In this document: positions 54,701 to 62,626 of the stretch, one piece after another | Position numbering within the stretch: the first letter of the stretch is position 1 | How the letters are laid out: the number at the start of each line of letters is the position of its first letter | Source: Enterocloster lavalensis | Lineage (GTDB): Bacteria; Bacillota; Clostridia; Lachnospirales; Lachnospiraceae | Assembly: GCF_902364025.1 (NCBI RefSeq) | Contig: NZ_CABJCG010000022.1 | Coordinates: 39,532 to 103,531 of the forward strand | Reading direction: 5' to 3' | DNA: 64,000 nucleotides | Translations under genes and position numbers: made by a program | The notes under the pieces: generated by a model | Seen by the model: the letters and a program-made list of their open reading frames with translations, nothing else | Database searches by the model: none | Told to the model about the DNA's origin: nothing

Positions 54701-55561
54701 GATCCCGCCCTCTACGAGCAGCAGCAGGACCGTTTCGCGGGACTGGATATCGGGGAGGCCGCGGCGAGGCGCTACGAGGATATTCTGCGCAAGGCCGCGC
54801 TGCGGGAATACATCAACACGGACGGCCAGCTGTGGGTGGACCGGGGCGTCATTGACATCGCGGTGATGCAGCAGGACCGCATAGGCGGCGTGGGCCACGA
54901 GCGTTTTTCCCTGTACCCGCGGCACTACTTCCGCTGGCAGTTTAAACCTTCCCAGGAAATGGACGTGGCCGTCATGGTAACGCACGCGGCCCCGGACAAA
55001 ATCCGCCTCACCGCCTTCAACATGACCGACGACGATATCACCGCCCACATGATTATGGAAGATATCATTCCCGGAAAATGGACGGTGAGGGCCGGAACAG
55101 GGCCAAAGATCGGTGTGATGGAACAGGCGGAGGATCGGGAAATGGACCTGGAGTGGATGGGTGGTCTGCCGGTGGTATTCAAACCCGGCCGCCACACCGT
55201 TCTGGAGCTGGACCTCAGGGAACGGGATAAAGCATACTGGGAGCGCCCGGACCTGGCCATCGACCGGGAGGACGTGATCATCCGGGACGACTGCATCCGC
55301 GTGCGGGTGCACAACATCGGGGCCACAGAGAGCGCGGAGACGGAGCTGGTGCTTAGAAGTCCCTCCGGCGAAATCCTGCGCCGCAGCCAGGTTCCGCCCA
55401 TCCCTGCGCCAAACGACCTGTACCCCAAAGTGATGGAGATTCCTCTCTGGACCCGGGGAATCGAACTGGCGGGCTGCTCGGTGGAGCTGGACCCCGAAAA
55501 CCGGATGAAGGAGATCACAAAGACCAACAACCGGATCGTATTGCAGGGAGGTGCTCTATGA
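51752..55561 (+). CDS. 1,269-residue LamG-domain protein, putative carbohydrate-active enzyme
   Basis: No signal peptide or membrane helix, so apparently cytoplasmic. Residues about 30-225 form a LamG/concanavalin-like sandwich (GTVSFFWRSRTP, then WLHVAFSWDETVGVRLYIDG, then TGDFDEITVFDRML). A beta region follows to about 445. Residues 449-536 are an 8-residue tandem repeat (ASEPAVSP type). After that, residues about 690-1000 are helical and resemble an (alpha/alpha)6 barrel (IRWWIDKRQIENGEFGGGLS, DDGDLTAWWPGP, REWPLFYAAWKFTGD), the fold of several lyases and hydrolases. The C-terminus (about 1165-1265) looks like a CARDB-type beta domain (VRVHNIGATESAETELVL). It sits between transporter and sugar-enzyme genes. 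I do not recognise a named family for the whole, and catalysis is inferred. Confidence 0.6.
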   Translation: MKNEGILFYLSGEQGSVPEIAAGNPTPNFFKDVEVIENGRKGKALRCLPTQLLAYWAPGNMYSQRGTVSFFWRSRTPLGPTEFPLFRVSFADHSSWDALFMRIDYNGHGIDAFVTDINLSRLRVSHRFEALPEPDQWLHVAFSWDETVGVRLYIDGELAAKLDQEAILYAGLDQFGTHSRVISNAQVQSSYNYMRTGDFDEITVFDRMLTDEEVRAVSCLETPALGKLPARDLGGERWNREWQRRFGFDAGEMPAALTHPATAVHKVEIHDAWDHKRWWWKGCDGIRETTWPGVYNRSGLPGRTDYFVLPDWDCYSVSGKEITFQPVKDTYFNHIEISGSAAGQLRIHGRLEEQLKVRRESCERSVLRLAEPVRNVDITFTNDVIEEPIGDITLLQVEPGVAPEGAAREMFRFAPDDGKMGPECFDGVRAFVAGRFAADERRCFAGDLASEQGAAPASEPAVSPASEPAVSPASEPAVAQASQPAVSPASEPAVAQASQPTMTPVSRSEVIRLSGTEVAPVSGPAVASASEPAVAQANGPAGYVLPASPLLPPSQALPISHYMLPYHQPAGTGMDGLLLHLPPLNCAPDHGRYVLVNVQVKDPLWIYRNLMNFTFAVLPGSAKEIWLDTRDRILPEGKALYVQIAWSTQVSAEYMENISMEVIYKPYEEAKKEHIADRWIQVKDNYANLVEENPSNEHFNMFNRFKADLTDLLRVCPEHRLAREYWYDKFKTNPPDFAFSRCPEGIPLWAWRQTEYMGYVKRYIRWWIDKRQIENGEFGGGLSDDGDLTAWWPGPAMAGCMPEKIGESLAREMEAFYDQGMFANGLCAIQTDQLHTLEEGIQCLGQCLTLFPGSPKYMERAMENARGLHYVTGYNEKGHRHVLSGYYSGTRIAREAPWDYSASDSFHVFHPTYMLVRYNGSPKARRLMLETADSMLEHYYDGRLHVLVNVTTDEDQVHERTREWPLFYAAWKFTGDEKYLKPIDPALYEQQQDRFAGLDIGEAAARRYEDILRKAALREYINTDGQLWVDRGVIDIAVMQQDRIGGVGHERFSLYPRHYFRWQFKPSQEMDVAVMVTHAAPDKIRLTAFNMTDDDITAHMIMEDIIPGKWTVRAGTGPKIGVMEQAEDREMDLEWMGGLPVVFKPGRHTVLELDLRERDKAYWERPDLAIDREDVIIRDDCIRVRVHNIGATESAETELVLRSPSGEILRRSQVPPIPAPNDLYPKVMEIPLWTRGIELAGCSVELDPENRMKEITKTNNRIVLQGGAL
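53096..53359 (+). repeat. Tandem array, eleven 24-bp units, inside the LamG-protein gene
   Basis: Eleven 24-base units based on GCGAGTGAGCCTGCGG then TGTCTCCG, encoding residues 449-536. The first six are close to identical, the seventh to ninth have diverged, and the tenth and eleventh are similar again. It makes a Pro/Ala/Ser/Glu linker between domains. Confidence 0.92.
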
Positions 55562-56388
55562 AGCTGAGTTATACCACGCTGTCCGTTCAGGACAGGACCA
55601 TCAGGGAGGCGGTGGAGATCGCGTCGGCCCACGGCCTGGAGGGAATCGAGCTTAGGGGCCGGGGCGACGCCCACGTGTCGCCGGAGAGCACGTTTTCCTA
55701 CGCCGCCCATGTGAGAGAGCTGGTGCGGGAACATAAACTGGCGGTGCCCTGCCTGACCGCCTACACCCGGTTCCACCAGCCCACGGCGGCCGCGGTCCGG
55801 GAGGAAGTGGACCGCATGATGGACATGGTGCGGCTGGCGGAATTTCTGGAAGCGCCCTGTCTGAGGGTGTTTATGGGGCCGGTGCCGGAAGCTGTGAGCC
55901 TGTTACAGGCGGACCAAATAGCCATAGAAGGACTGCAATACGCCTCAAAACGCCTGGGAAATTCCCCTGTCCGGCTGGTCATCGAGACCCACGATTCGGC
56001 CAAGGACGGAAGAACCCTGGCGCGGATTTTAAAGGATGTACCGTCAAACATCGGCGTGCTCCTTGACATTATCCACCCCTGGGACATGGGAGAGGAAATT
56101 AGAAAAACCTGGGAAATGATCGGGGAGCGCATCTATCATGTCCACATCAAGGACATCAGCCGCACCCTGGAAAACGGCCGCATTTACTGCCCCATCGGGC
56201 AGGGGCTGCTGCCGGTGGAGTCCACGGTGCGCTGGCTGGAAAGCAAGGGCTATCAGGGATTTTACTCCCTGGAATGGGAGAAGTCGGCTCTGGAAGGCCA
56301 GGGCGTGGGATTTGAGGAACAGCTTGAGAGCTTTGTATCATTTATGAGGGGAGTGGAACAGGATGGGAACAGTCAGATTACCCTTTGA
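55558..56388 (+). CDS. Sugar phosphate isomerase/epimerase family protein
   Basis: 276 residues of the xylose-isomerase-like TIM barrel (AP endonuclease 2 family). Marks: YTTLSVQDRTIREAVEIAS, GIELRG, RLVIETHDSAKDG, LLDIIHPWDMGEE and HVHIKDISRTLENGRIYCPIGQG, which hold the metal ligands Glu, Asp, His and Glu of the family. It probably shifts a keto or hydroxyl group on a sugar or keto acid. The start overlaps the LamG gene stop, and the dehydrogenase gene starts inside its end. Confidence 0.88.
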   Translation: MKLSYTTLSVQDRTIREAVEIASAHGLEGIELRGRGDAHVSPESTFSYAAHVRELVREHKLAVPCLTAYTRFHQPTAAAVREEVDRMMDMVRLAEFLEAPCLRVFMGPVPEAVSLLQADQIAIEGLQYASKRLGNSPVRLVIETHDSAKDGRTLARILKDVPSNIGVLLDIIHPWDMGEEIRKTWEMIGERIYHVHIKDISRTLENGRIYCPIGQGLLPVESTVRWLESKGYQGFYSLEWEKSALEGQGVGFEEQLESFVSFMRGVEQDGNSQITL

Positions 56389-57376
56389 GGAAGTGGAGGC
56401 CTGCCTCTGCCAGGTGCTGGCGGGGCGGGGCTGCCCGGAGAAAAAGGCGGAAAAAGTAGCCCACGAGATGGCGAGAAACTCGCTGGAGGGCGTATACACC
56501 CACGGCATCAACCGGTTCGCCCGGCTGATCCGCAATATTGACGAGGGGATTGTAAGGCCCGGGGCCGAACCGGAGGTGACGGTGCGCATGGGGGCCATGG
56601 AGCAGGTGGACGGCCATCTGGGCCTTGGCATCACCAACGCCTGGTTCGCCATGGAGGAGGCCGTCAAGCTGGCCAAATCCTACGGCATCGGCCTGGTGGC
56701 CCTGCGGAACACCAACCACTGGATGCGGGCGGCCACCTACGGATATCAGGCCTGCGACGAGGGTATGGCGGCCGTCTGTTTTACCAACACCATGCCCAAC
56801 ATGCCCACCTGGGGGGCCGTGGACTCCCGCATCGGCAACAATCCGCTGGTGTTTGCATTTCCCCGCAGGGAGGGGCACCTGATCACGGACATGGCCATGT
56901 CCCAGTTCTCCTACGGGGCGTTGGAGCTGGCACGTCTCCAGGGGCGGCAGATGGCCATAGACGCCGGCTTTGACACCGCGGGCAATCTGACCCGGGACCC
57001 GGACAGCGTGATCAAATCCCAGCGGATTCTGCCCACCGGATACTGGAAGGGGGCGGCCCTGTCCTTTATGCTGGACATTTTCGCGGGCGTGCTGTCGGAC
57101 GGCAACACGGTCTCGGAGGTGGGCAGACTGGCCGGGGACGAACACGGGGTGTCCCAGGTGTTTATCGCCGTGGATTATCGGAACCTGGTGACGCAGGAGG
57201 CGGCGGAGCACATCGTGGAGGGCGCGGTCAAGGACCTGCTGGCCTCCGAAAAGGCCCAGGGTACGGATCGGATTATCTACACCGGCCAGCTGACCCTGGA
57301 ATGCCGGGCGGATAACCTGAAGAACGGCATTCCGGTGGATGAGGGCGTGTGGAGCGGTATTTTATCCCTCCTGTGA
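56363..57376 (+). CDS. dlgD: 3-dehydro-L-gulonate 2-dehydrogenase family (YiaK/DlgD)
   Basis: 337 residues of the malate/L-lactate dehydrogenase (LDH2) fold. It is very close in pattern to YiaK: VYTHGINRFARLI, VALRNTNHWMRAATYGYQA, RIGNNPLVFAFP, SQFSYGALELARLQGRQ, GGFD-like DAGFDTAGNLTRDP and ILPTGYWKGAALS all have direct counterparts. YiaK reduces 2,3-diketo-L-gulonate with NAD(P)H. So the locus may degrade an ascorbate-like or uronate-derived sugar acid, but other keto-acid substrates are possible. The ATG at 56363 overlaps the isomerase gene by 26 bases. Its last 15 bases overlap the 3' end of the convergent kinase gene. Confidence 0.82.
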   Translation: MGTVRLPFEEVEACLCQVLAGRGCPEKKAEKVAHEMARNSLEGVYTHGINRFARLIRNIDEGIVRPGAEPEVTVRMGAMEQVDGHLGLGITNAWFAMEEAVKLAKSYGIGLVALRNTNHWMRAATYGYQACDEGMAAVCFTNTMPNMPTWGAVDSRIGNNPLVFAFPRREGHLITDMAMSQFSYGALELARLQGRQMAIDAGFDTAGNLTRDPDSVIKSQRILPTGYWKGAALSFMLDIFAGVLSDGNTVSEVGRLAGDEHGVSQVFIAVDYRNLVTQEAAEHIVEGAVKDLLASEKAQGTDRIIYTGQLTLECRADNLKNGIPVDEGVWSGILSLL

Positions 57377-59104
57377 TTCTGCGGAGGTATTGATACAAAT
57401 TGTGACGGAAAAGCCTTTTTCCAGCTGGCTGTCCAGGGTAATGCGGCATTGGTCTGCGGTAAATCTCAACTGCAATCTGCGGAAGAGATTCTGCAGGCCA
57501 ATGTGTTTTTCGTGGAAGCCCTCGAAGCTGGAGAGGGAATTCCGCAGCTCCTCAAGGCGCCCGGGGCTGACGCCGTTGCCATTATCCCGCACCTGGATGG
57601 TGAGAAGCTCGTCCCGGACGGCGATATAGATAAAGATGTCCAGGGGATTTGCCTGGCTGTTGTTGCCGTGGGTGACGGAGTTCTCGATCATGGGCTGGAG
57701 GATCAGCTTGGGAATCCGGTAGCTCTGGGCCTCCGGATCCACGTCCCAGTGCACCTGCACCTGTCCCGCGTAGCGGTGTGCCATCAGAGCCGTGTAGTGG
57801 GTGGTGGCCTCGATCTCCTGCTCGATGGTCACGTCCTCGTCCGGCGCTCTCAGGCTGTATTGCAGGAAAATGGACAGGTCCTGGATCATCTCGTTGGCCG
57901 TGGTGGGCAGCTTGGTGTGCTTTAATATCTCAAAATCGATCATCTGCAGGGTGTTAGAGAGAAAATGGGGGTTGATCTGGTATTGCAGCGCGGACAGCTC
58001 CAGGGACAGGGCCTGGAATTTCTGTTCGTTTAAGGATACCTCCAAAAAGTCATTGCGGGTGAAAGTCTGGATCATGTTGGTCACAATGTGGCTGTACAGG
58101 TCGTTGCTGTGGGGCCGTATTTCCGGCAGCTCCTTGTGGGAGATGGCGGCGTCCATCAGGTCCAGGATGGCGTAGAGCTGGCGGGACATGTTGACGGCGT
58201 AACGGTAGGAGGTCATAACGGCGACCAGGATGCAGAGAAACACGGTGGCGCAGGTGATCCCGATCAGCCGGTAAATATTGGCGTAGGCCAGGGAGACCGG
58301 CGTGACGGAGATGAAATCCAGCCCTGTGTTGGGGGAGTAAGAGCGCATGATCAGGTTGTTGTCCAGGCGCAGCAGTCCGCCGGTGTCCGTCATACCCTCC
58401 AGGCGTCCCACCAGGTCCTGGGCGTCCAGATCCTGGCTGCTGGAGAACAGGGCCTTGCCGCCCTCGGCCAGGACAATGGCCCGGCCGCTCTCTAAATAGG
58501 AGTTGGTGAACAGACGCTTGAAATAGGAGACCACGATGTTGACCGCCACGGTGTAACCCTTGGAATTCTCCTGGACCACGGTCAGATAGTCCCGCGGGGC
58601 GGAGGCGTAGAGGCTGGTGCTGCGGCGGATGACCCGGTAGGCGCTGTCGCCGGAGCAGGCGGAAAGCCAGTCCTTGTCCGGCCCGGTAGCCATCTCGTAG
58701 ACATTGGCCTGGTTGGTCAGGTAGCGGCCCCGGGCGTTGGGGATATAGACGTAAATGCTGTCGATGTAGTCCCGGGAGTTGACGATGGCGTTTAGCTGCG
58801 CCGCCACCTGTTTTAAGATCACAAAATCCACGTAACCCAGCTTTTCCGACTGGAGAATCTGGTAAATGGAGTTGGAATTGGAGTAGGCCGGGACGGCCAG
58901 CATATTCATGACCTTGTTGGAATCATTCAGCAGAAGGTCCACATTTTCCTGGAGCAGGGAGAGGTTGATTTCCGCCTCGCTCTCCAGGGATTTTTTTTCC
59001 GTGGGCACCAGGACGGCGAAAAAGATGACGGTGAGAAAGAGCATGGGCAGCAGCGACAGCGTCAGCATGCGGACCATATTTTCGGCGAAAAAGCGGCGGC
59101 GCAT
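57362..59104 (-). CDS. YesM-type sensor histidine kinase
   Basis: 580 residues. Two membrane helices (about 12-32 and 280-300) border an extracellular sensor domain of about 245 residues; then a HAMP-like linker, LSALQYQINPHFLSNTLQ with the phospho-acceptor His, and a HATPase domain (LQPMIENSVTHG, RDNGNGVSPG, HIGLQNLFRRLQLRF). This is the YesM class that works with AraC-type YesN regulators. It is the last gene of a three-gene minus-strand unit after two regulators, and it faces the sugar operon it probably controls. Confidence 0.93.
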   Translation of the reverse strand: MRRRFFAENMVRMLTLSLLPMLFLTVIFFAVLVPTEKKSLESEAEINLSLLQENVDLLLNDSNKVMNMLAVPAYSNSNSIYQILQSEKLGYVDFVILKQVAAQLNAIVNSRDYIDSIYVYIPNARGRYLTNQANVYEMATGPDKDWLSACSGDSAYRVIRRSTSLYASAPRDYLTVVQENSKGYTVAVNIVVSYFKRLFTNSYLESGRAIVLAEGGKALFSSSQDLDAQDLVGRLEGMTDTGGLLRLDNNLIMRSYSPNTGLDFISVTPVSLAYANIYRLIGITCATVFLCILVAVMTSYRYAVNMSRQLYAILDLMDAAISHKELPEIRPHSNDLYSHIVTNMIQTFTRNDFLEVSLNEQKFQALSLELSALQYQINPHFLSNTLQMIDFEILKHTKLPTTANEMIQDLSIFLQYSLRAPDEDVTIEQEIEATTHYTALMAHRYAGQVQVHWDVDPEAQSYRIPKLILQPMIENSVTHGNNSQANPLDIFIYIAVRDELLTIQVRDNGNGVSPGRLEELRNSLSSFEGFHEKHIGLQNLFRRLQLRFTADQCRITLDSQLEKGFSVTICINTSAESQEG

Positions 59105-59130
59105 AGGGATAAGTCCTCCTTGGGGAGTAG

Positions 59131-59889
59131 TCAGCGTTTGGCCGGGCAGGGGTCAACGCCGTGGTATTGTTTGAACACGCGGGAAAAATTCCGGGGGTTG
59201 TTGTAGCCCACCATCCAGGCCGTATCGGATACGGAACGCCCCTCCTTCAGAAGCTGCATGGCTTTCTCCATCCGCGTCTGGTTCAGGAAGTCGGAGAAGG
59301 TCTGGTTCAGGCAGCGGTGGAAAATGGTGGAGACGTAGCTGGCGGACAGGCCGGTCAGCTCGGCGGCCCCGATCAGGGAGGCGGTGTCCACGTTGTCCCG
59401 GACATACGCTTGGATGCGGGTGACGATCTCGTTGTAATAGCCCTTGTAGGACACGGGCTGGCCGTCGCCCGCAGTTTCCGGCGCTGGGGCGGGAGCGCTT
59501 TCCGGGGCAATGGCGGAATGGGTCACCGCCCGGAAGGTTTTCATCAGTTCCCCGTAATTCACCGGCTTTGTCAGGTAGGCGCTGACCCCGAAGCGCAGGG
59601 CGGTGCGGGCGTACTCGAAGTCCGCGAAGGCGGACAGCAGGATGACGGGGACCGCCGGGTACGCCTGCCGGACAGCCTGGGTCAGCTCCAGCCCGTCCAT
59701 TACCGGCATGCGGATATCCGCCAGGAGCAGGTCCACCGGGTTCATTTCCATGTAGTCCAGCACTTCCCGGCCGTTGGCGGCCAGAAAGACCACTTGAATT
59801 CCCAGTTCTTCCCAGGGGAATAGCTGGCTTAAGCTGTCGCGGATATTGGGTTCGTCGTCCGCGATCACCAGTTTTATATATGAGTTCAT
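59131..59889 (-). CDS. YesN-type response regulator, AraC DNA-binding domain (first of pair)
   Basis: 252 residues. Receiver domain (ADDEPN, LLLADIRMPVMDG with the phospho-acceptor Asp, LTKPVNYGEL), an Ala/Pro linker (about 130-147), then an AraC-type double helix-turn-helix (LSASYVSTIFHRCLNQTF, then VSDTAWMVGYNNPRNFSRVFKQYHG). The ATG at 59889 follows GAGGTGAT. It lies 26 bases before the kinase gene. It is a good candidate to bind the direct repeats at 48260. Confidence 0.92.
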   Translation of the reverse strand: MNSYIKLVIADDEPNIRDSLSQLFPWEELGIQVVFLAANGREVLDYMEMNPVDLLLADIRMPVMDGLELTQAVRQAYPAVPVILLSAFADFEYARTALRFGVSAYLTKPVNYGELMKTFRAVTHSAIAPESAPAPAPETAGDGQPVSYKGYYNEIVTRIQAYVRDNVDTASLIGAAELTGLSASYVSTIFHRCLNQTFSDFLNQTRMEKAMQLLKEGRSVSDTAWMVGYNNPRNFSRVFKQYHGVDPCPAKR

Positions 59890-59909
59890 CGTTCTGTATC
59901 ACCTCAGTG

Positions 59910-60647
59910 TCAGGTTTCTCCCTTTTTCCGGTACTGCATGGGAGTCATGTGGTAGTAGTTGTGGAACGCCCGGGAAAAATTCTTGGAATTGGTGTAGCCG
60001 GTCCGGGCGGCGATCTCGCCGATGCTGAGGTGGATATCGCGCAGCAGCCCGGCGGCCCAGATCATTTTCTCCCGGCACACGAACTCCGGGAAGGTCATGG
60101 ACAGGCGCTCTTTTAAAAGTCCGGAAATGAACTCACTGTCCAGGCCGGTGGCGCGGGAGGCGAAGTCCAGGCTGATCTCGCCCGGGTGCTCGCGGATGCA
60201 GGCGGAGAGGACGGCCAATGTAGGCTCCTCCTGGTCCGGCTCCGGTACCGTCTCCCGGGCGGCGGCCCCGATGGAGTCCTTCAGCCGGGTGAACAGATTG
60301 ACCAGCTCCTGGTAGCGGACCGGCTTGACCAGGTAGTCGTCGGCCCCGTAGAGAATGCCCTTTCTGGCGTACTCGAAATCCGAGTAGGCGGACAGAAAGA
60401 CCAGGCGCACCGGGATGTTCTGCTCGCGGATGCAGCGGGCCAGCTCCAGTCCGTCCATGACCGGCATCTGGATGTCGGTGAGCACCACGTCCGCGGGATT
60501 GTGCTCCAGATAGGCCAGGGCCTCCCGGCCGTTGGCAAAGACGGAGGCCACCTCATAGCCCAGCTCCTCCCACGGGAAGAGATGCGCCAGGTTGTCCCGC
60601 ATGAAGGACTCGTCGTCTACGATGATTAAGCGCAGCGGCTGGGGCAT
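59910..60647 (-). CDS. YesN-type response regulator, AraC DNA-binding domain (second of pair)
   Basis: 245 residues with the same layout as its neighbour: VDDESFM, VVLTDIQMPVMDG, LVKPVRYQEL, then IGEIAARTGYTNSKNFSRAFHNYYHMTPMQYRKKG. The first helix-turn-helix (ASRATGLDSEFISGLLKER) is less typical. It lies first in the minus-strand unit, so two regulators of the same class share one kinase gene. The two receivers are similar but clearly diverged, so it is not a recent duplication. R1 repeats lie about 50 bases upstream. Confidence 0.91.
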   Translation of the reverse strand: MPQPLRLIIVDDESFMRDNLAHLFPWEELGYEVASVFANGREALAYLEHNPADVVLTDIQMPVMDGLELARCIREQNIPVRLVFLSAYSDFEYARKGILYGADDYLVKPVRYQELVNLFTRLKDSIGAAARETVPEPDQEEPTLAVLSACIREHPGEISLDFASRATGLDSEFISGLLKERLSMTFPEFVCREKMIWAAGLLRDIHLSIGEIAARTGYTNSKNFSRAFHNYYHMTPMQYRKKGET

Positions 60648-60694
60648 GGTTTGTCTCCTTTCTGTGGGGGGAATGGTGGGCGGGGGAGGAACTT

Positions 60695-60807
60695 CTGATG
60701 ATACCTTGTCGTCAACCGGAGGTTGACGATGAGTGGTGCGTTTCCTTGATGATACCTTGTCGCCAACCGGAGGTTGACGATAAGAAATGCGTTTCCTTGA
60801 TTATAAC
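60695..60807. repeat. Dispersed palindromic repeat, family R1, two tandem units
   Basis: Two units with a 51-base period. Each has a stem (TCGTCAACC, loop GGA, GGTTGACGA in the first; TCGCCAACC and GGTTGACGA in the second), joined by ATGCGTTTCCTTGAT-type spacers. The same unit occurs once at 14747. Confidence 0.85.
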
Positions 60808-60826
60808 AAATGGGGTGGGAGAAGTC

Positions 60827-60871
60827 AAAAAAACAGCCGCATCTGCGAGGCAATCGCAAATGCGGCTGTTT
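60827..60871 (-). terminator. Rho-independent terminator of the M23 gene
   Basis: AACAGCCGCAT with TGCGA pairs with TCGCA and ATGCGGCTGTT. On the minus strand the stem is followed by a run of seven Ts, so it ends the peptidase transcript; the R1 array lies beyond it. Confidence 0.88.
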
Positions 60872-60921
60872 AAAAATATCTTCGGAAAGTCTGGCGCGGC
60901 ATCCCTGCCTGGGAGACGCCT

Positions 60922-62151
60922 CTAGGGATTGCTTTCCGGCGCTTTCGGCGGCTCTGCGGGCGGCGTATCCGGCACCTGTGGATCCTTTGTGCCGTAGACC
61001 CGGGTCCATTCCTTGGTGCCCTCCACCTTTACGGCCTGGCTGCGGTTCATGGACAGGAATTTGACCAGTTCGTAGCAGCTCACCCAGATCTCGTTGTTGC
61101 CCTCTTTCTGGGACTCGTCGAAGATCAGCTGAAGGCCGAAATGAAGATGGGGTTCGTCGATATTGTTGGTGTTCTCGGTCCGGCTGTAGCCGGTGCGGCC
61201 CAGGTAGCCGATCACGTCCCCAGCCTGGACGTAGCTGCCCTCCTTTAAGTTGGACTGATAGGGATAATCCTTGCGCAGATGGGCGTAATAGTAGTACCGC
61301 TTCTTGTCAAAGCTGCGGATTCCCAGCCGCCAGCCGCCGTACTGGTTCCAGCCCATGGCCTCCACGTAGCCGGATTCCACGGCGATCACAGGGGTTCCCA
61401 CCTGCCCCATGAGGTCGTGGCCCAGATGCTGGCGGCGGAAACCGTAGCTCCTGGCTACGCCGAAGTCGTCGAAATCGCTGTAAGGAAAGCCCTTGGCGAT
61501 AGGGGAAAATGCTTTTAGCCCGTATTTTGTAACCCAGATGGTTTCCGGGTCGCCGGGGGCCCCGCCGGTGACGCCGGAGGGCAGATAAGCGCCCGGGGCT
61601 TCGCTGGCGGGAATCTGCGCCTCAAACTGACCCACCATTCCGTCCAGCACCGCGCCGTAGGCTTCACGGTAATACTTGTAGTATTTCATGTCCTTGGTCA
61701 GCGCTTCCATGGTGGTCTCGCCGCTCTTTAATTTTTCCGCTACCTGGGTCATGTCCGCGGCCTTGTAGCGGGAGAAGTCGCCTCCGTAGCGCGCGCCCAG
61801 ATAGGCCAGAAGGTCCACCCAGTTCAAGTGGACGTCCGCCTGGCAGGTGTCCACATCGTAGCGGAAGGCCTGGTTCATGGCCTCGCAGGTTACAGTGAAG
61901 TCCACCCATTTTATGTAAGATTTTGCCTCGGGCGGGGTGGCATTTTCCTGCTTCTGGGGAAGCATTTTCTCCAGCCCCAGAGCGGCGGCCGCCTTGCCCG
62001 CGTGAGCCATGGCGGCCTGCCCCGGCTCTGTGCGAAAGAGAAAAAATGAGAGGCACAGCAGGCTCAACACCACCGATTCCGTAAATATGATGGTCTTTTC
62101 GCTGATCGGACGGCGGGTCCGCAAACGTTTTCCTCGGTCTTTCCACCACAT
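60922..62151 (-). CDS. M23-family metallopeptidase, membrane-anchored
   Basis: 409 residues. One N-terminal membrane helix (about 22-45), a linker and helical region, then an M23 (LytM) domain: zinc ligands in HLGHDLMGQ and in EPHLHFGLQL, plus TPVIAVESGYVEAMG between them. Such enzymes cut peptidoglycan cross-links. The C-terminus is a Pro-rich tail (DTPPAEPPKAPESNP). The ATG follows AAGGAGGTAAT. It is similar in layout to the SpoIIQ-like/LytM group of clostridia, but I cannot say whether it is sporulation-linked. Confidence 0.87.
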   Translation of the reverse strand: MWWKDRGKRLRTRRPISEKTIIFTESVVLSLLCLSFFLFRTEPGQAAMAHAGKAAAALGLEKMLPQKQENATPPEAKSYIKWVDFTVTCEAMNQAFRYDVDTCQADVHLNWVDLLAYLGARYGGDFSRYKAADMTQVAEKLKSGETTMEALTKDMKYYKYYREAYGAVLDGMVGQFEAQIPASEAPGAYLPSGVTGGAPGDPETIWVTKYGLKAFSPIAKGFPYSDFDDFGVARSYGFRRQHLGHDLMGQVGTPVIAVESGYVEAMGWNQYGGWRLGIRSFDKKRYYYYAHLRKDYPYQSNLKEGSYVQAGDVIGYLGRTGYSRTENTNNIDEPHLHFGLQLIFDESQKEGNNEIWVSCYELVKFLSMNRSQAVKVEGTKEWTRVYGTKDPQVPDTPPAEPPKAPESNP

Positions 62152-62319
62152 AGATTGATTACCTCCTTCAGTTCCGGGGCGGAGCCAGGCGCATTTTTGT
62201 AGACGCGCGATGCCGCGACGTGGGACACCCGTTTATGGTTATCTTATGCGTGGAAATGGTTGTTTAGACCTGGGAAGATGGGGGAGGTGAAAATTTAGGG
62301 ACGGCAGCGCGTGGCTTGG

Positions 62320-62482
62320 GCGAGGGAAGCGGGGCAGGCGAGAATGGCGGGTGTGGGCTGGGCAAGAATAACGGGAGCGGGGCAGGCGAGAATGGCAGGT
62401 GCGGGCCGGGCGAGAATAATGGGAGCGGGCAAGGCGAGCATGGCGGGTGTGGACCAGGCGAGAACGGCGTGGCGTGGGCCAG
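62320..62482. repeat. Tandem array, 24-bp units with a 48-bp pattern
   Basis: Six units of 24-25 bases beginning GCGAG or GCAAG, plus part of a seventh. Two sub-types alternate (with AATGGCGGGTG and AATAACGGGAG), which gives a 48-base higher-order period. The array lies in the 475-base gap between divergent genes; an open frame across it has no ribosome site. The rest of the gap holds the promoter at 62556 and nothing else I recognise. Confidence 0.85.
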
Positions 62483-62555
62483 GCAAGGCCAGCGCCGTGC
62501 AAGCGCAACACACAAAGCCCGGCCCATCAGCCCCATGCCTGCCGTCCGCATCCAC

Positions 62556-62584
62556 TTGTAGCAACTCCCATATCATGATATGAT
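62556..62584 (+). promoter_or_regulatory. Sigma-A promoter of the alcohol dehydrogenase gene
   Basis: TTGTAG at 62556-62561 and TATGAT at 62579-62584 with a 17-base spacer, about 40 bases before the start codon. The -10 lies in the palindrome ATATCATGATAT. Confidence 0.8.
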
Positions 62585-62626
62585 AGGAACGACAATAGAC
62601 ACATCGGAAAACGAGGAGGCGGCGCT

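Noticed and set aside
62311..62583. Short repeat-rich open frame over the 62.3 kb array
   Set aside because: No ribosome site, it runs through the promoter of the alcohol dehydrogenase gene, and the minus strand is equally open, which is expected for a repeat whose period is a multiple of three.
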